From the NCBI GenBank assembly GCA_910574455.1, contig CAJSYZ010000007.1:1860001-1924000 (forward strand): 64,000 nucleotides of DNA. Reading direction: 5' to 3'. This DNA is from Trichaptum fuscoviolaceum (Eukaryota; Basidiomycota; Agaricomycetes; Hymenochaetales; Trichaptaceae). Position numbers and translations under genes: made by a program. The notes beneath the pieces are model-generated. The model saw nothing but the letters and a program-made list of their open reading frames with translations, was not told the DNA's origin and searched no databases. Below are positions 22,770 through 35,104 of this stretch, one piece after another (the stretch's first letter is position 1; the number at the start of each line of letters is the position of its first letter).

Positions 22770-24330
22770 TCACCGATAAGCCAACTCTGGCGAGTCGTCG
22801 ATGTCTGGGTCGCTCCCATCCCCGTACCCGGCTATATGCATGCCTAGCTCTGCGCCATATTCATCAGCCGTCCATGGATCCGTCGTGAGCTTCACAGGCA
22901 CGACGAGCCGCATGTCCGTAAAAGACGATTTGCCTGGGTCAGGGGGATTCATCTGGAGCACAACGTAGTCCTTCACGGTCAAACCGCTCGCCTTGAACCC
23001 ACCGACGAGTTTGCCAGCAGTAAGTGCTGGGTCGACACGCACCTCACCATACCACGCCATCCAGTCCTGCCCGCCCGCCCCAGGATTTGAGGGAGAGGTC
23101 GGTGTGGAACCGTACCGCCGAAAGACACCTTCTCCAATTTGGACAGTCTTCCAAATATCGGTGTTATTTCCCCGAGGTAAGGGGTTGCGCTTCGATATCG
23201 AGCGCACGTCGACGGCAGTCTGTCGCAGGAGGGTGATGCGTGTCACGCCCTGTTTCGTAGGTGTGGAGAGAGGCATTTGCGTGCCCCCGGCGATTGAGGG
23301 TGGTGGGGAGGGCGCTGGAGACGATGAAGGAGCAAGAGGGAGGAACGCAGCAAGAGAGAAAGCAGAAGAGGTGAGGAAGAGGTGGAACGGAAGTGGCTCG
23401 GACATTGCGAACACGTGCGACGCAGGCAGGTACAGCTTTTCGAGGGGAGAAACGTTTAGTCAGATACTTCCGGAGGTCATGCATCATAATGCCGACGAGC
23501 ATATGGCGCACCTTGACGTTGATATCCTCCCCACGCGACGACTTCGCACGCATGGACGTCTCATGCAGCGACCAGTCTTCGTTGACTATCGCTGACGGGT
23601 GCGTGAAGTTGGGCATCAGCGACGTTGGGAGCGGGAGTGCTGGCCGTGAGCGCGGTCGATATACAAAAGGTGTCGATATTGAGCTAAGCAGAGCAAATCG
23701 TGAGTATATGCGTCAACCAAAATAGGTGGCACACTTACTTATTTGCAAAAGTGAATATGCTCGACTTCTTTCGGGTGACCGTCGCCGTCACCGAGTAGTC
23801 AATGCTGGCAAAGAAGCCTGGCACGCCGGACAAATGGGCTTGGTATGTGGGTGGGAGTGGGTATGTCGCCTTGGTATCGCTGTACGTCGTCGGGAGGGTT
23901 AGACTGAAGTGCAGGGATGTCGGGCAAGCACCAGTGTCTGTCGTCGTACTCCACAGGTTCTTGACGTCCAAACATAGTGACGAGGTATTCGTCCCGCCCT
24001 CAGCAATCTCTTTCAGCCGGAGCGCACCTTCGATCTGCGCATCTCGTTAAAAGCCGCTGTCGACGGGTACGACTGATAGCATACCTTGACTTCAACACTT
24101 TGAATGCCCTCGCCATTCTTCAACTCCACATTCCCTTCGACAGATGCGCTTCGGCCGTACTCGGGCAGACTGACATCGTCATGCTGGTTCGCCAACCTCA
24201 GCACAATACCACCTGTGCGCGAGTTCTTGATGAAGTTTCCCTGCGGACGGTGGATATGCAGGCGGTGTGCAAGACGCTGCTCCGTGTCCTGGGGCTCGAA
24301 GTGGTAGGAGGGCAAGCTAGCGGTCGACAT
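22770..24330 (-). CDS. Arrestin-like protein, copy 1
   Basis: Intracellular arrestin-fold protein of the type expanded in Agaricomycetes. Related fungal alpha-arrestins act as adaptors that bring Rsp5-type ubiquitin ligases to membrane transporters. From the ATG at 24328-24330, the N-lobe reads GNFIKNSRTGGIVLRLANQ and VEGNVELKNGEGIQSVEVK. A second exon reads LWSTTTDTGACPTSLHFSLT and FFASIDYSVTATVTRKKSS. The C-lobe opens with VYYPRSRPALPLP and continues through INVKLYLPASHVFAMSEPLP and RITLLRQTAVDVR to VKDYVVLQMNPPDPG. Stop is at 22770. A Pro/Ser-rich loop with SPAPSPPPS interrupts the C-lobe. No PPxY motif was seen, so ligase recruitment is unproven. An upstream exon (reading LIKVDSKEREAFADTAG) could extend the N-terminus. 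The neighbour at 25147-27092 is a paralog in the same orientation. Confidence 0.72.
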
Positions 24331-25146
24331 CCTCCTGTAGTTGGCGTTAGCAGCACCCGCCGTGTCTGCAAACGCTTCCCTTTCCTTCGAGTCCACCTTG
24401 ATGAGCTTTCTAGCCTTGAGGGCGTGCGAGTGCGTGTCTTATTTATGTGCACTCCGGTGAGTGTGGACGAAAAGAACTGTGACCGGGGAAAGCTAGGCAA
24501 AGGGCAATCGGCTTTGTAGCTGGTAGCGGAAGGAGATTCCCAGTGGTGTGTTGCCATTGCTGACTGGTGACTGCGCACATCTGTTTGGAGTGCGAACAGG
24601 CCATATGTCCTCCATGCGCTCCAGTCCTATATCCGGTACTTGCCGAACTCGGCAGCATCGCATTTCTTCTTTCGGTCGCATCTCAGCTTCCTCCGTGCAG
24701 GCCACATCGCATGGCGCCTGACGCAAGAAGCACACGCGTGGGCGTCGAGCGTTATTCCTGCTCTGTACCTTTCACGCCGCCGGCTTGCGCATTTCGGCCG
24801 ACATTCTAAAACATTCATACAAACGGGCAACGGGTAGAACTTCAAAGAATAAATTAACCAAATAACTTATTGGCCTAAATACCGTGACAGCAGTGTGTCC
24901 TCGTCATATCATAATAATCATCAGGATCGTGATGCTCCCCATGCACAGGAAACAGATGGTGCTGCGGAAGGCGTCTATCTGGGTGTAATGGAACTAAAAT
25001 AATCGAAGTGCAATGCGTGTTGGATGCGATGGGAGTGATTTCGAAGGCAATGTGTGGGTACGGAATAGAAGTGAACAGGAGAAACGCGGGAAAGAATACG
25101 GGAGATATTGGAAATGTAGATTTGGAGGACTTCGAGAGTCTGAGCT
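24331..25146. other. Spacer between arrestin-like paralogs
   Basis: 800 bp holding the 5' region of copy 1, possibly a first exon near 24400-24580, and the 3' flank of copy 2. Overlapping open stretches on both strands at 24440-24840 have no recognisable product. Confidence 0.35.
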
Positions 25147-27092
25147 TCAGTCGACCGCAAAGGCATCATCAGTAGTAAACTGCAGAGGAATGACCTGCCG
25201 GAAGTCCTCCAGTGACGTCCGCCCGAGACTCGGATGCGAGATTGACACGATCAACATGTCCTAAATTTCTTGTGAGTAACCCTGAACAGCCGGAATGAAT
25301 TACACCATCGCACCTTGACAGTAAGAGTCCGTGTCTGGAACCCACCGGTCTTAATTCCCAAGCGTGGATCGACGCGCACCTCCCCTGCCCAACTCGCGCT
25401 CGGTGCACTGCCAGAACGCGTAGATATAGGCGCACTAGTGGAGTAGACGATTCCTTCGCCTATGACTATACTCTTGCAAATATGACTACCTGCCTTGGAC
25501 CCCTTTTCGCGCGACAAGTCGAAGAAATTTATGTCCGGTTCGTATCCGAGAATATCGTCCAGGGGAGATTCCGTGTTGAACCCCGCTGCCCGCGCGTCTA
25601 CAGTCACCTGTCGCATGAGCACGACTCGCACTTTCGGTGGGGAGCCACCCCCGGCTTTTTCGCTGCAGCCCGAGGCTTGCGATTCGTCGCTGGCGTATCG
25701 AGAGTGCTTTCCTGATGACCCACTGAACGAAGAGGAAGCAGCTGCAGCTGCGCTATTGAGACACGGGAACTGTCTTGCAATCGGGCTCGGGAGCACAGAG
25801 CTTGCAAACGATGAGAGGCTGTCCGTCGAAGGCGATTCCATTGGGAGAAAGGAGGGCAGCACTGCTGCGCCTCGCGTGAGAGGGCGAATCGTTTCTTCAG
25901 CGCCGGTTACGTTGATGAAGAAAGGGATCGACCCGGACAAGGGAACGACTTGCGCGTTCGGGAGATAGACCTAAAAGCATACCTCAGCTCCTCTGCCCTT
26001 ATGACGGTACGTTATGTGCGAACTCACGTGGGTCCTCACAGGTTGCGTTTGAGGACTGTGCGACTCCATGGAGCCTGTAAACCGTGTCACAGGTGTACGA
26101 ACCATCAGATTCGAACTCGAAGGAAACGGCGGGGCCATTGATGGGCGAGTTCGCGGGAGGTACTCCACTGGCGCTTTTAACAGGACGGCCTTCGTCTTAC
26201 TCCTCCACGGTACACTAAAATTCGACCTCTGCTCCCGGAGTCGTGTAACGGTAACAAAAATCGCATAATTCACACCTACACGAAAACCGGGCACTGCAGT
26301 CAGACCTTCGGAGAATGAGGGTGGGAGCGGTGTCCGCTCGCCGTGTTCGTCAACGAAGTGCGATGGAAGGGTGCTTTTAAATGAAAGTGATGCGGGACAG
26401 TGTTCGGATGCAGTGAGTGAAAACACCGGTGATGGCGATGTGGACTTTGTATCGGAACGCAAATGCCCTTGATGCTGTTGTTGCTTTTGTTGGCGGCGCG
26501 CGCCCCTCAAGCGTGTGGGTGCATCCCAATATACAAGCTGTTCGGACAAGACGATTGTTTTTGCCTTCCCGTTACCTGCAAGTTCGCGTACCACCACGTG
26601 TCCTTCCATCTAAATTCAAGCAAAACCATAAGCAATTGGAACTCTCTGCTCCTGCCCTACAAAAACACACCTTCACTTCTACCTTGACAACATCGTCCGG
26701 GTTGTCGAAGCTAATGGTACCGTCTACAACCGCACAGCGACCGTATGACGGCACCCGCGCAAAGTCCTTTTGGCCGCCCAGGGTGAGTGTAACGCCAGAT
26801 TCTTCCAGGACAATCTTTCCTGATGGTCGTGGGGTAGCTTTATGTCGCTGTGAATGCTTATCGAGTCAGAAGGGCTCTTCAAGTCGTTGGTGATATCGTT
26901 TCAACTCACAATCAGTAGTACTGGAGTAGATCTTTGAGGGGCGAGGTTTTTCTGAGACGCCTTTGCGCGTACCTCAGAGTATGGGATAGTCGTGATCGTG
27001 TCATCAGGGTTGCGCCTGTTCGCGTGAATGACGGCCTGCGTTGTGCTGAAAAATGGGGAAGGGATCGCTCTCGCGTAAGGATGGCTATTCAT
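25147..27092 (-). CDS. Arrestin-like protein, copy 2
   Basis: Paralog of the gene just downstream, with the same exon order. From the ATG at 27090-27092, after a first exon of about 65 residues, the N-lobe reads GKIVLEESGVTLTLGGQKDF and VDGTISFDNPDDVVKVEVK. The next exon starts MEGHVVVRELAGNG and leads to FRVGVNYAIFVTVTRLREQ. The linker is EYLPRTRPSMAPPFP, equivalent to YYPRSRPALPLP in copy 1. The C-lobe has PLSGSIPFFINVTG, VRVVLMRQVTVDARA and DMLIVSISHPSLG, and ends near DDAFAVD. The C-lobe contains a longer Ser-rich loop (SSFASSVLPSPIARQ and onward) than copy 1. The matching order of blocks supports tandem duplication followed by strong divergence. Cargo and function are unknown. Confidence 0.7.
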
Positions 27093-28298
27093 CGCTTTGG
27101 TCTAGGGGAATGGGATGGTTCAGGCAGATGCTAGAGATTAAGTATGCGTGATCGTCAAGTGGAAATCTTCTAGGTGTATGACACCGTCTGGGAAAGTTCT
27201 TTTTGTGCAATGGAGCAGCCACAAGGAAATAAGTGTTGCGCCGAGATAGAAGTGATCGTAACAGATTCGTAAGAGTAGCAATCAAGAAGATCAAGAAACT
27301 TGGAGAGACAAAGAGAAGGTGAAAGAAACCGAGTAATCAAAGAGCAAGCTCGACCGCTCCGCCGTTGTTGGGGTGGAAGAAAGGCCCCACCTCCCGGGTT
27401 GATATACCGCTGCAGCTATTAGCGTCAGTAATTTCCTCCTCCAAGTAAAACCTTGACAGACTTCTTGATTTGCTTCGAGCACCATTAAGCACTGCCTCGC
27501 GATGATCAGAGTTTTGTCTCTGCACCGGAGACAAGGGCAATTCGAAAGATGAGCTAGTGAGCTGATCAAACGTTTCCATGCGGAGTGCCAATCTCTTCTG
27601 ATACCATATATTTGTAATGTAAGATCCTTGAGATGCTAGACGCTTCGCATGGACGTCTGCAGATAGTCTTGAATCAAGTTCCTGTTACTTAACCGTGAAG
27701 GAAACTTGATAAAATGTACGGCTCTGACTTGATACGCCGAAGTGCGTCGGCTCACCGGCATGCACCAGCGTCAATCTAATCCATGTACACTGAAGGTGAT
27801 GGAAACATGCGACGTAGGATGCGTTTGGCTTAGCCCACAGTAAAAAGATAGCAGGACAGTCGGAAGCGGCACAGCTCGACCATCTGGCTAGCACTAGTCG
27901 AGGGACGTCGTTCGATCGAGTCCGATCATCAACGATGCAGTTGTTCATCGACTCAGCTTTGCGGGGTACGGAAGGCCAGGGTATTAACGTCCAGAAGCCC
28001 ATTCGCGAGGAAGGTTCAGAGCAGATACAATAGTATGCAAGTGAAAGGCACATCCGATGCCCACTTGAATAAGACGATAATTACATAGGATAGTGCGAGC
28101 CCGATGAAAATTTCAACCGTAGCTTTCTTCCAGATTGAGAAACCATTGTCAATAAGCCTAATAGCTCCAAGAAGTGTTTCAGACAAGTTACACAATAGCA
28201 AGTCTACCCTTCTCCCAGAAGGTGAGAAATCTATCAGATTGCTGCGCAAAATATATATCACTATTAAACAGCTCACCTAGGAACAATATACATACAAC
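27093..28298 (-). pseudogene. Possible remnant of a DUF6534-type membrane protein
   Basis: 1.2 kb between copy 2 of the arrestin-like pair and the glucoamylase. Minus-strand pieces read in order: a hydrophobic run FIGLALSYVIIVLFKWASDV (28200-28030), RKAESMNNCIVDDRTR (about 27970), PAIFLLWAKPNASYVACFHH (about 27860-27800), and a hydrophilic end FDQLTSSSFELPLSPVQRQN (27570-27500). The order and spacing resemble the late spans and tail of DUF6534 proteins (a conserved DSM-x-N and a P-N before the last span). Frames change without clean splice sites, so a decayed gene is more likely than an active one. Confidence 0.3.
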
Positions 28299-30446
28299 TT
28301 AATGCCATTCATTGGTGATAGTTTGACTACCAGATGATGGTGTTGTAAATTGGTTATTCGGGTCCGCCTCCCAGGTTACAGAGCTTCCGCTTTTCCGGAT
28401 ATACTTGTACTGAATGATGGTATCAGCGGGGAGGTTGAGCGTGACTGCGTAAGCTCGGTCAGTATGATTTATGTGAGAGACCAATAGCGGTCAAGAGCAT
28501 GGTAGGATGGCGTTGAGAGATGCAACATAAAGGATGTGAATTACTCACCACTCCATACCGGATAATTCGCTGGCGAAAGGATATGCGCATTCTCGGGCGA
28601 CCACCTTTCGAGCGTATCAGCGGAACCTGTTATGTATATATTTTCTGCGAAATGATCTGATCAGTACGTATTCATCAATACAGAAGATCAAATCTAACTC
28701 ACCGCCTTCGATAGTTTGGGCGGTCACTTTGAAAGTCACCTCAACAGTCCTTCCATCACCGCCCGACTGCGTAGCACATGTCTGTGGAACTTTGAGTCCG
28801 CTGGCTCCCCAGCTCGCGAACTTCGAATTGGAACCGTTCCGAGCCTCAAATGCAGTTATGGCACTCGCATAGCTCCACGTGAGATCGACGGCGCTAAGTG
28901 CCGATCCACTATTCCTGTCGTATTGCTCTGCAAGTCCACCATCAGAAGGTGTGTAGTTCGCTGCCAGTGCCACGTATGAATCAGCCAGTTCCTTCACAGC
29001 TTGGGTAAATTTAGAGAACTCGGAGCTTGATGAAGAGTAGGTCCCAGGGGCCGCAGAAGAATCAAATTGTGCAAAGAAAGGTTGAGACAGAGGGGTAATC
29101 GTAAGAGATTCCTCGGAGTTCCAGACCGCCATTGCGTCATAAAGCTGCTCTGCAACTGCAAATGTTGCAAGGTACCAAGGCTGTTTGTTACAACGTAGAA
29201 TTAGCGTCGCCGAATCCCGTGTTGATTGTAAAAAAATACAACGGCTTACATTTCCGCCCATATATGTGTCCTCCGGATACCTTGTGGTAAGCTTAGCTCA
29301 ACCTACTGTAACTTGATGAATCTTACTTACCGCCCAGTAGCAAGTGCAGAACCGTTGCCTATACCTTTATTTAAGCTGTAGACGTCGCGGAAGCTCTCGA
29401 CATAAGTGTAAAGATTGATTAAGGCCTTGTCCGAACAAGGTTGGAATGTGGTTGCGTCGCATCCAGCAGAGGGGTCGAAAGTGTGAATTGATGCGAGAAC
29501 AGTGTTTACGTCAATTCCAGACCGACCTCCTCCTGTGTTTGCAGTGATGTATGGAGAAGACCCTGAACCATGCCAAAACGATTGCAGGAAGCAAAGTACA
29601 TTGTCCGCTTGACTGTTATATGAGCCAATTGCGGATGATTGGCCAATGCTAGATGCTAAACGGATCCCTTCTCGAAGAGCGCGATGTTGAACTGCAGAAG
29701 TGAAGAAAGACGATGAATCGATTTCCTCCCACAGGTCAAATCTAGGACAAGGAGCATTAGAGATCAAATGCAACGAACAGGTACCAAGGACCTTACGATG
29801 ACAAATTCCAGTTTAATGATACATAATCGAGGTCAAGCTTGATCATGGGCCATAAAGTCGACGAAACGAATGAAGTATTTGAATTAGACAGTAGCCAATT
29901 CGAGTAAGTGATCAGCGCCGTGGCACGTAGAGCAGGGCCATCTACGAACAGTAAGTACATTGTACATATTCAGAGCCTAAACATTGGATGCTTACCTCTC
30001 TGAGGACGACCCCAAGGGCCAGTAAACGCACTGAGGTCGATGTTGAATTTCGGCTCCCCTAAACCACCAGTCGTCAAAGACCCACTTGGATTCGACGTCT
30101 GCTGCAATTGTGCTTCTGCGTGTATGAAGGAATCAATGTAGCCTTGAAGGCTGGAATCCAGCCCAGTTGTATACTGATCGATTATCATCTTAAATACGAG
30201 CGACGAGTCGCGAAGCCAAGTGTAGACGTAGTTGGGATTTGTTGTGGACGGCGACGCGACAACAACACCAGCACTAGCACCATGGCATTTTGCACCATCC
30301 GGACCAATATTTGCAAAGACACCCGCCTTAGCTATGGGACCTTCGGTCGCAACATATTCTTCCGCGTTGCTTCCGGACTGGGCAAGGCCGAAAGGAGTGA
30401 CAGCCGCAATACCCAGCAGAGAAACACTTAAAGAAAGAATGTGCAT
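28299..30446 (-). CDS. Glucoamylase, GH15 with C-terminal CBM20 starch-binding domain
   Basis: Secreted exo-acting enzyme that releases glucose from the non-reducing ends of starch and glycogen. The ATG at 30444-30446 starts a signal peptide (MHILSLSVSLLGIAAV, cleavage near GLAQ). An upstream in-frame ATG would lengthen it. GH15 signatures in order: YVYTWLRDSSLVFKMIIDQY, AFTGPWGRPQRDGPALRA, FDLWEEIDSSSFFTSAVQHR (general acid Glu), GRYPEDTYMGGNPWYLATFA, and GGLAEQYDRNSG (general base Glu) followed by LTWSYAS. Both catalytic glutamates are present. After a very short connection (CATQSGGDG) the CBM20 domain follows: VEVTFKVTAQTIEGE, YITGSADTLERWSPENA, QYKYIRKSGSSVTWE, ending TITNEWH. The long O-glycosylated linker found in many ascomycete glucoamylases is absent. 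About eight short introns. Intergenic space upstream is 1.15 kb. Confidence 0.93.
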
Positions 30447-31599
30447 CGCGCACCACTTCGCGAAGAGCACCGTTTCGGACAAAAGAGTGACAATGAAGGG
30501 GTGCAGGAGAATGGGCATTTTGAGTTTCTTCAACACCTTCTTATACGTAGACGAGTAGTGGCAGGCACACTGTCAAGTAGAACGTTACAAATTTAGAGCC
30601 CAAACGAGATTTCCAGGTGGTTTGTCTGAATTTGTTGAACCGAGAGGGATGACCGCGTTATGGAAGCCTCCGACAAAGACAGTCGAGCCAACCGGCGATC
30701 AGCAGCACGCTGTAAATCGACAAATAGGGGTCAATGTGATGCTTTTTCGCTTCAGGATCGCCATATGACCAAAAGACATGCCAAATACCGAGGACAAACT
30801 TGGGCATAACTCCACCAGAACTTCGTGCTCTACAAGCAAAGAAGGCCTTCAACCGCTACAGTTGTTTTCCAGTATCACAGACTACACACAAAAAGAAGTC
30901 TTTCGACAACAGCCCAGCTTTCTTGACCGGGCGGATCTCAATTACCGATAATTCACCATACGAAGTAGATGCAGAAACAGCTGAGATGTGGAGCAGCCTT
31001 CCTGATGAAAAAAAACAAGAGGAAGAAAGCTCAGGCGCAACTCACTTCTTCAAGTGTTGCAGAAATTTGATTCACGTGATTTTACTGAGACGACGACGCG
31101 TCGAAGTCCGATTGTGACGCGACTCGAAGTGCGAACCTCAGGCGTGGCAGTTTCAATGGAAAGGCGGAGATCAGGCAAGGCGATACTTATGAGTGTTTTA
31201 AGGTTGGATGTGGTACGAAAGAAAGAAGAGTGAAGCCTCTAATTTCGCCGATCTGTATGCTTTATATACTCTGCCTTACTAGCGGAGATTAAAACTGCTT
31301 GCCAGTTGGCTCAAGATCGAGAAGCAATGACGTTTGCGGAGTTCGGGATCCGCGACCATTGACAGCAGGGAATGACACTGGCAGTCTGTCAGTGACATAC
31401 TGGAATTCTGTTATATGCATATTTCTGATAGAAATCAAGACAAGCAGTGCAACCCATAGTAAATCTCTCTTAAGTACTATACAGTGTGCGCACCTTACGC
31501 AATGAGAGATATCACAAATACAGCCAAGCGGAACAAACCCGATATATTTCATACAAGTGAAAGTCCAATTCTCTCCTGTTATCTTTCAATATTCCTCGC
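30447..31599. other. Upstream region of glucoamylase and 3' flank of EGT1
   Basis: No supported gene. Open stretches at 30800-31117 (plus) and 31289-31552 (minus) lack recognisable domains. It must include the glucoamylase promoter. I did not find a convincing carbon-source regulator site by eye. Confidence 0.35.
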
Positions 31600-34500
31600 C
31601 TAGATATCGTATGCGATACGTCCAGCCACCCATGGATACGGGTAGTTGTGTTGATAGTAGTTTCTCAAAGTCCTGCGCTCGGAAAGGCGGGGAATTGTTG
31701 CATATGATCCTCCCATCTAGAGGGAGATGCCAGTCAATGACGGGTAACAACACAGCTTAACACGCATAAGATACTTACAACCACCATATGCTTTTTGTCG
31801 AAGAAGTCTGATGAGTAACTGAAGAACAAATTGTAGGATCAGATGCATGCTCTGGGCCAGAATCGATGAAACATACCCCGGATACAGCTTGGACGACACG
31901 AAGCCTTCATAGTTATCAAAGACGGTGGAAGTCCACTCCCACACGCCACCATTGTGACCTTTGCCAGAACCTTTCGAGCCACCGGTCGTTGCACTGCAAA
32001 TGTAATAAGAGACGTCAGCCTGCCAGCAATCAACTCAAACGCAGGCACCGCGGGTAAACTCACGGAATAGGGTGCCAGTTCCTGAACCCGACATTTGCGC
32101 CGCCTTCATAGCCGCACTCAAACTTGTCATAGAATAAACGGAGCTCGGATTCGGTAGGGAGACGTCCGCCTTGCACTTGCGCGTATTTAGAGAGGTCGTC
32201 ATATGACGTGAGGACTGGCCAGTGCGCAGCCTTCTCCATGCTGATCGGGCCATACAATGTACGGACCTAACACACAGATAGTGAATTTCATGGAGAAGCT
32301 AGCGAAGAGCGGAACTTACTTGAACACCGCCATCGGATTCAATCCAGCTCGCCGGCATAGAAACCTTCCCTGTCCCATCCTCCTTCCAGTACTCGTAGAA
32401 TTCGCCATTGGTGACTGGCCTCCAGCTAATTCTAAACTGTTTGACTTCTACTTCGCGCCTTGGGTGTTCATTGTCCCATCCGAACTCTACACCATCCAAG
32501 ATCGTCGCTTTCTCCGGGTTTTCATCTTCATCCTCAGGGTCATCGTGCCCAAGAACGATAGTATCCGGCCCGAGAATAACTGTCGGATCTTCAGGTGGAG
32601 GTACAGCATCCCACTGCTCCGCAAGTACCTCCCATTGAGGAGTTGCAAATCCTGGCGGAGGTAAAGTTCCATTAGGAATGCCAGCGCCTTGGAGTAACAT
32701 GTAAAGGAGAGTCTGGTGGAAGATATTCAAATGTGCGCAGAAGTCTTATGACAAATGCTTACTTCTGCATGGAACGCTTCGTGCTCGAATGTCATAAATA
32801 GCACTCGGCCAATCTTCCTTGTCAACTGCCGCTTTCCGGAAGCAATGTCGTCGTAGAGGCGTGACAAGCGCGCTCGGACACGGTTGCGGAAGTTTATGAT
32901 AGATTCTAGGGTTGGCCAGTCTTCGTCATTTTGAGGCACTTCGGAGTGCGGCTGAGGACGGATTACTTTTCTGCCATGTGAGAGTGTAGAAAAGCAAAAC
33001 ACTTACGTGACATTGACTTGGATCATCGACATGAGGGTCAATACCTCTCTAGGAAAATATGATTAAGTTAGTCTCCAATATTGCGAACTGCGGACTATTA
33101 ACCTCGAAGATGTTCTTAAAGTTCTCTGGCTCGGTATGCGGCTCCTTCAATAATCGACTCAGATGAATATCCAAAAATGTTGGAATGTGGCCCAAGTAAA
33201 ACAGACAAATGTGGCGAAGGTCAATAGGTTTCGTAAACAGCATCGAGCGCGGGATCATCCCGAGTGTTATGGAATCCCAAGCCTTCCACATAACACGAAA
33301 ATCGTCGATAGTAGGCGTCCCAAACGGAGTGGGACGAGTGTTCATCGCCTGCGGAGCCTTTAGCAGCGGGAACGTGAACCCTGGTCGTTCGAGTAGCCAC
33401 AACGAGTAATGATTCGACGGATCCGTCCATCGCATGATAGGACGCAACTCCGACAGTGTGAAGAGGGAGTATGCATCCTGGTTCGAGTACTGTTAAAATG
33501 AATGGAAAGCTAAGTGCCCATATGTCGTACGAGATTATTGATAGCACCGAGCACACCTTGTACGAAACCTCGACATTAACTTCCTCATTAGCCAGCAATG
33601 AAATCGTAGTCTCAGTACCCGGCAAAGTGAACGTTTGATCTGTGACAGATTTGTAATACGCTTCATGACGACCTGCGGAAATGCATGTCAGAAGATTCAG
33701 ACTGAAAAGCATAAACACTCACGTTCGCTTTCATTGTACCTATTAACGTACTCCCATTTCCCTTTCTCAAAGAAACCCACATCGCCCAATGTCCTTCCAG
33801 CAACCTTCAACCCGTTGAGAATGAAATCCCGCGTAATCCCCTTAGGATCATTGTACGCGAGCTCGACTGTGTCCTTTTCGTTGTCATGATCCAACCCAAG
33901 CAGCAGCGTATCACCGGAGCCAGGGCGTAGAGGCAGAGAGCGCAGGAAAGGTGCAGAAGTATCACGAGAAAAATTTCCCAATGAAGATCCTAGAAAGAGT
34001 AGATGTGTTGGCCTGTTGGAGCTACAGCTCGACTTATGCCCATCTTCCGCCCCTGGGCTAGATGGTGGTGTCGTGGAAGTAGCGCGCGTACTACGGCTGC
34101 GATATGTTGCGTAGTCGGATGCACTGGAATGCGGCGACGTGCTTCTGGCGTTTCGAGAATTCTCGCGGAATACGTAGAAGCTGTCGGCCTCTGCTGCTGA
34201 TGAATCCCGCTCCTGACTCTGACTTCTACCTCGCTCCCACTCCTTGTCAAGACCACCATCCGATACGAACTTCAAACCATCGTCGTACGTTCCCCACATG
34301 CCGTTTGCTTCAATCCTGCCTTCGAGCTCGCTTCCGTGCGACAAGATAAGAGAGCGAAGAGTGCGCTCAAGCTCCGGTTTCTCAAGGTCGAGCGCGTAAT
34401 AAGTAATGGGGAGCTCGGAGTGGTCCCGTCCACCTCCTCCGTGATCCGCAGTCGAGACTAACTCAGATAAGGCGAGAAGAATATGCGATGTCTTCCTCAG

Positions 34501-35104
34501 GGCCCTGTGAGCAGACGTAAGTAAACGTGGGATCCATTAAAGTCAGAGCAGACAAGCAAGGACCACAGGTGTCTGAAGATAGCACTGGCAATTGTACTCA
34601 AGTGGATAACATCTGAGACACATGATACTCGGAAGATAGATACAATGCTTCGCGGAGTTCGAAGTGAATGATACCGAAGATAAGATACGAGAGCAGATAT
34701 AGATTAGGACGATCCCTGAGGGACCCACAAGCCACGGATGCAAAGACAAAAGTAAGTCAAATCTGCACTCACCCAGCACCAAGCTCAAGCAGAACTGAAC
34801 TAATTGTGTGACCAGCTTCGATGTCTCGGCTATGCATCAACTTCACAATTTCGCCCGCTTTAGCTTTGAGGATTGCCTCCTCCGCAGAAAAGAGGTAGTA
34901 CTCAGGGCATTCGGTGGTTATGGTGTCGTACAGACGTAGTCCGTGTTCGTCGTAAAGCAGCATGGTAGGCAGTGTCTTTTTGCCAACTGGCTTGGAGAGA
35001 CCATCCACGATCTGCTTGCGCATGCTGGCATTGTCGCTTGCTCCTGCGCTTTCGAGACGGTCATGGACGTCGAGAATCCGGAAAGAATGGTCGTTTCGAG
35101 CCAT
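31600..35104 (-). CDS. EGT1: Ergothioneine biosynthesis protein 1 (histidine methyltransferase / hercynylcysteine sulfoxide synthase)
   Basis: Fungal fusion enzyme. The N-terminal EgtD-like half uses SAM to trimethylate histidine to hercynine. The C-terminal EgtB-like half adds cysteine with oxygen and iron to give hercynylcysteine sulfoxide. The ATG at 35102-35104 opens MARNDHSFRILDVHD. The methyltransferase region has LPTMLLYDEHGLRLYDTIT, ECPEYYLFSAEEAIL, and the SAM motif LLELGAG, then YYALDLEKPELERTL and HLLFLGSSLGNFSR. The DinB-like region has DLRHICLFYLGHIPTFLDIH and MTFEHEAFHAETLLYMLLQ, the HxxxHxE iron site. The FGE-sulfatase domain has RPVTNGEFYEYW, GRLPTESELRLFYDK, GGVWEWTSTVFDNYEGF, and the end NYYQHNYPYPWVAGRIAYDI. 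All key motifs are intact across about a dozen exons. The second pathway enzyme (Egt2) is not in this window. Confidence 0.93.

Noticed and set aside
22993..23595. Plus-strand open frame of 200 codons
   Set aside because: Antisense shadow of the arrestin-like gene; the minus strand has the recognisable blocks and splice sites.
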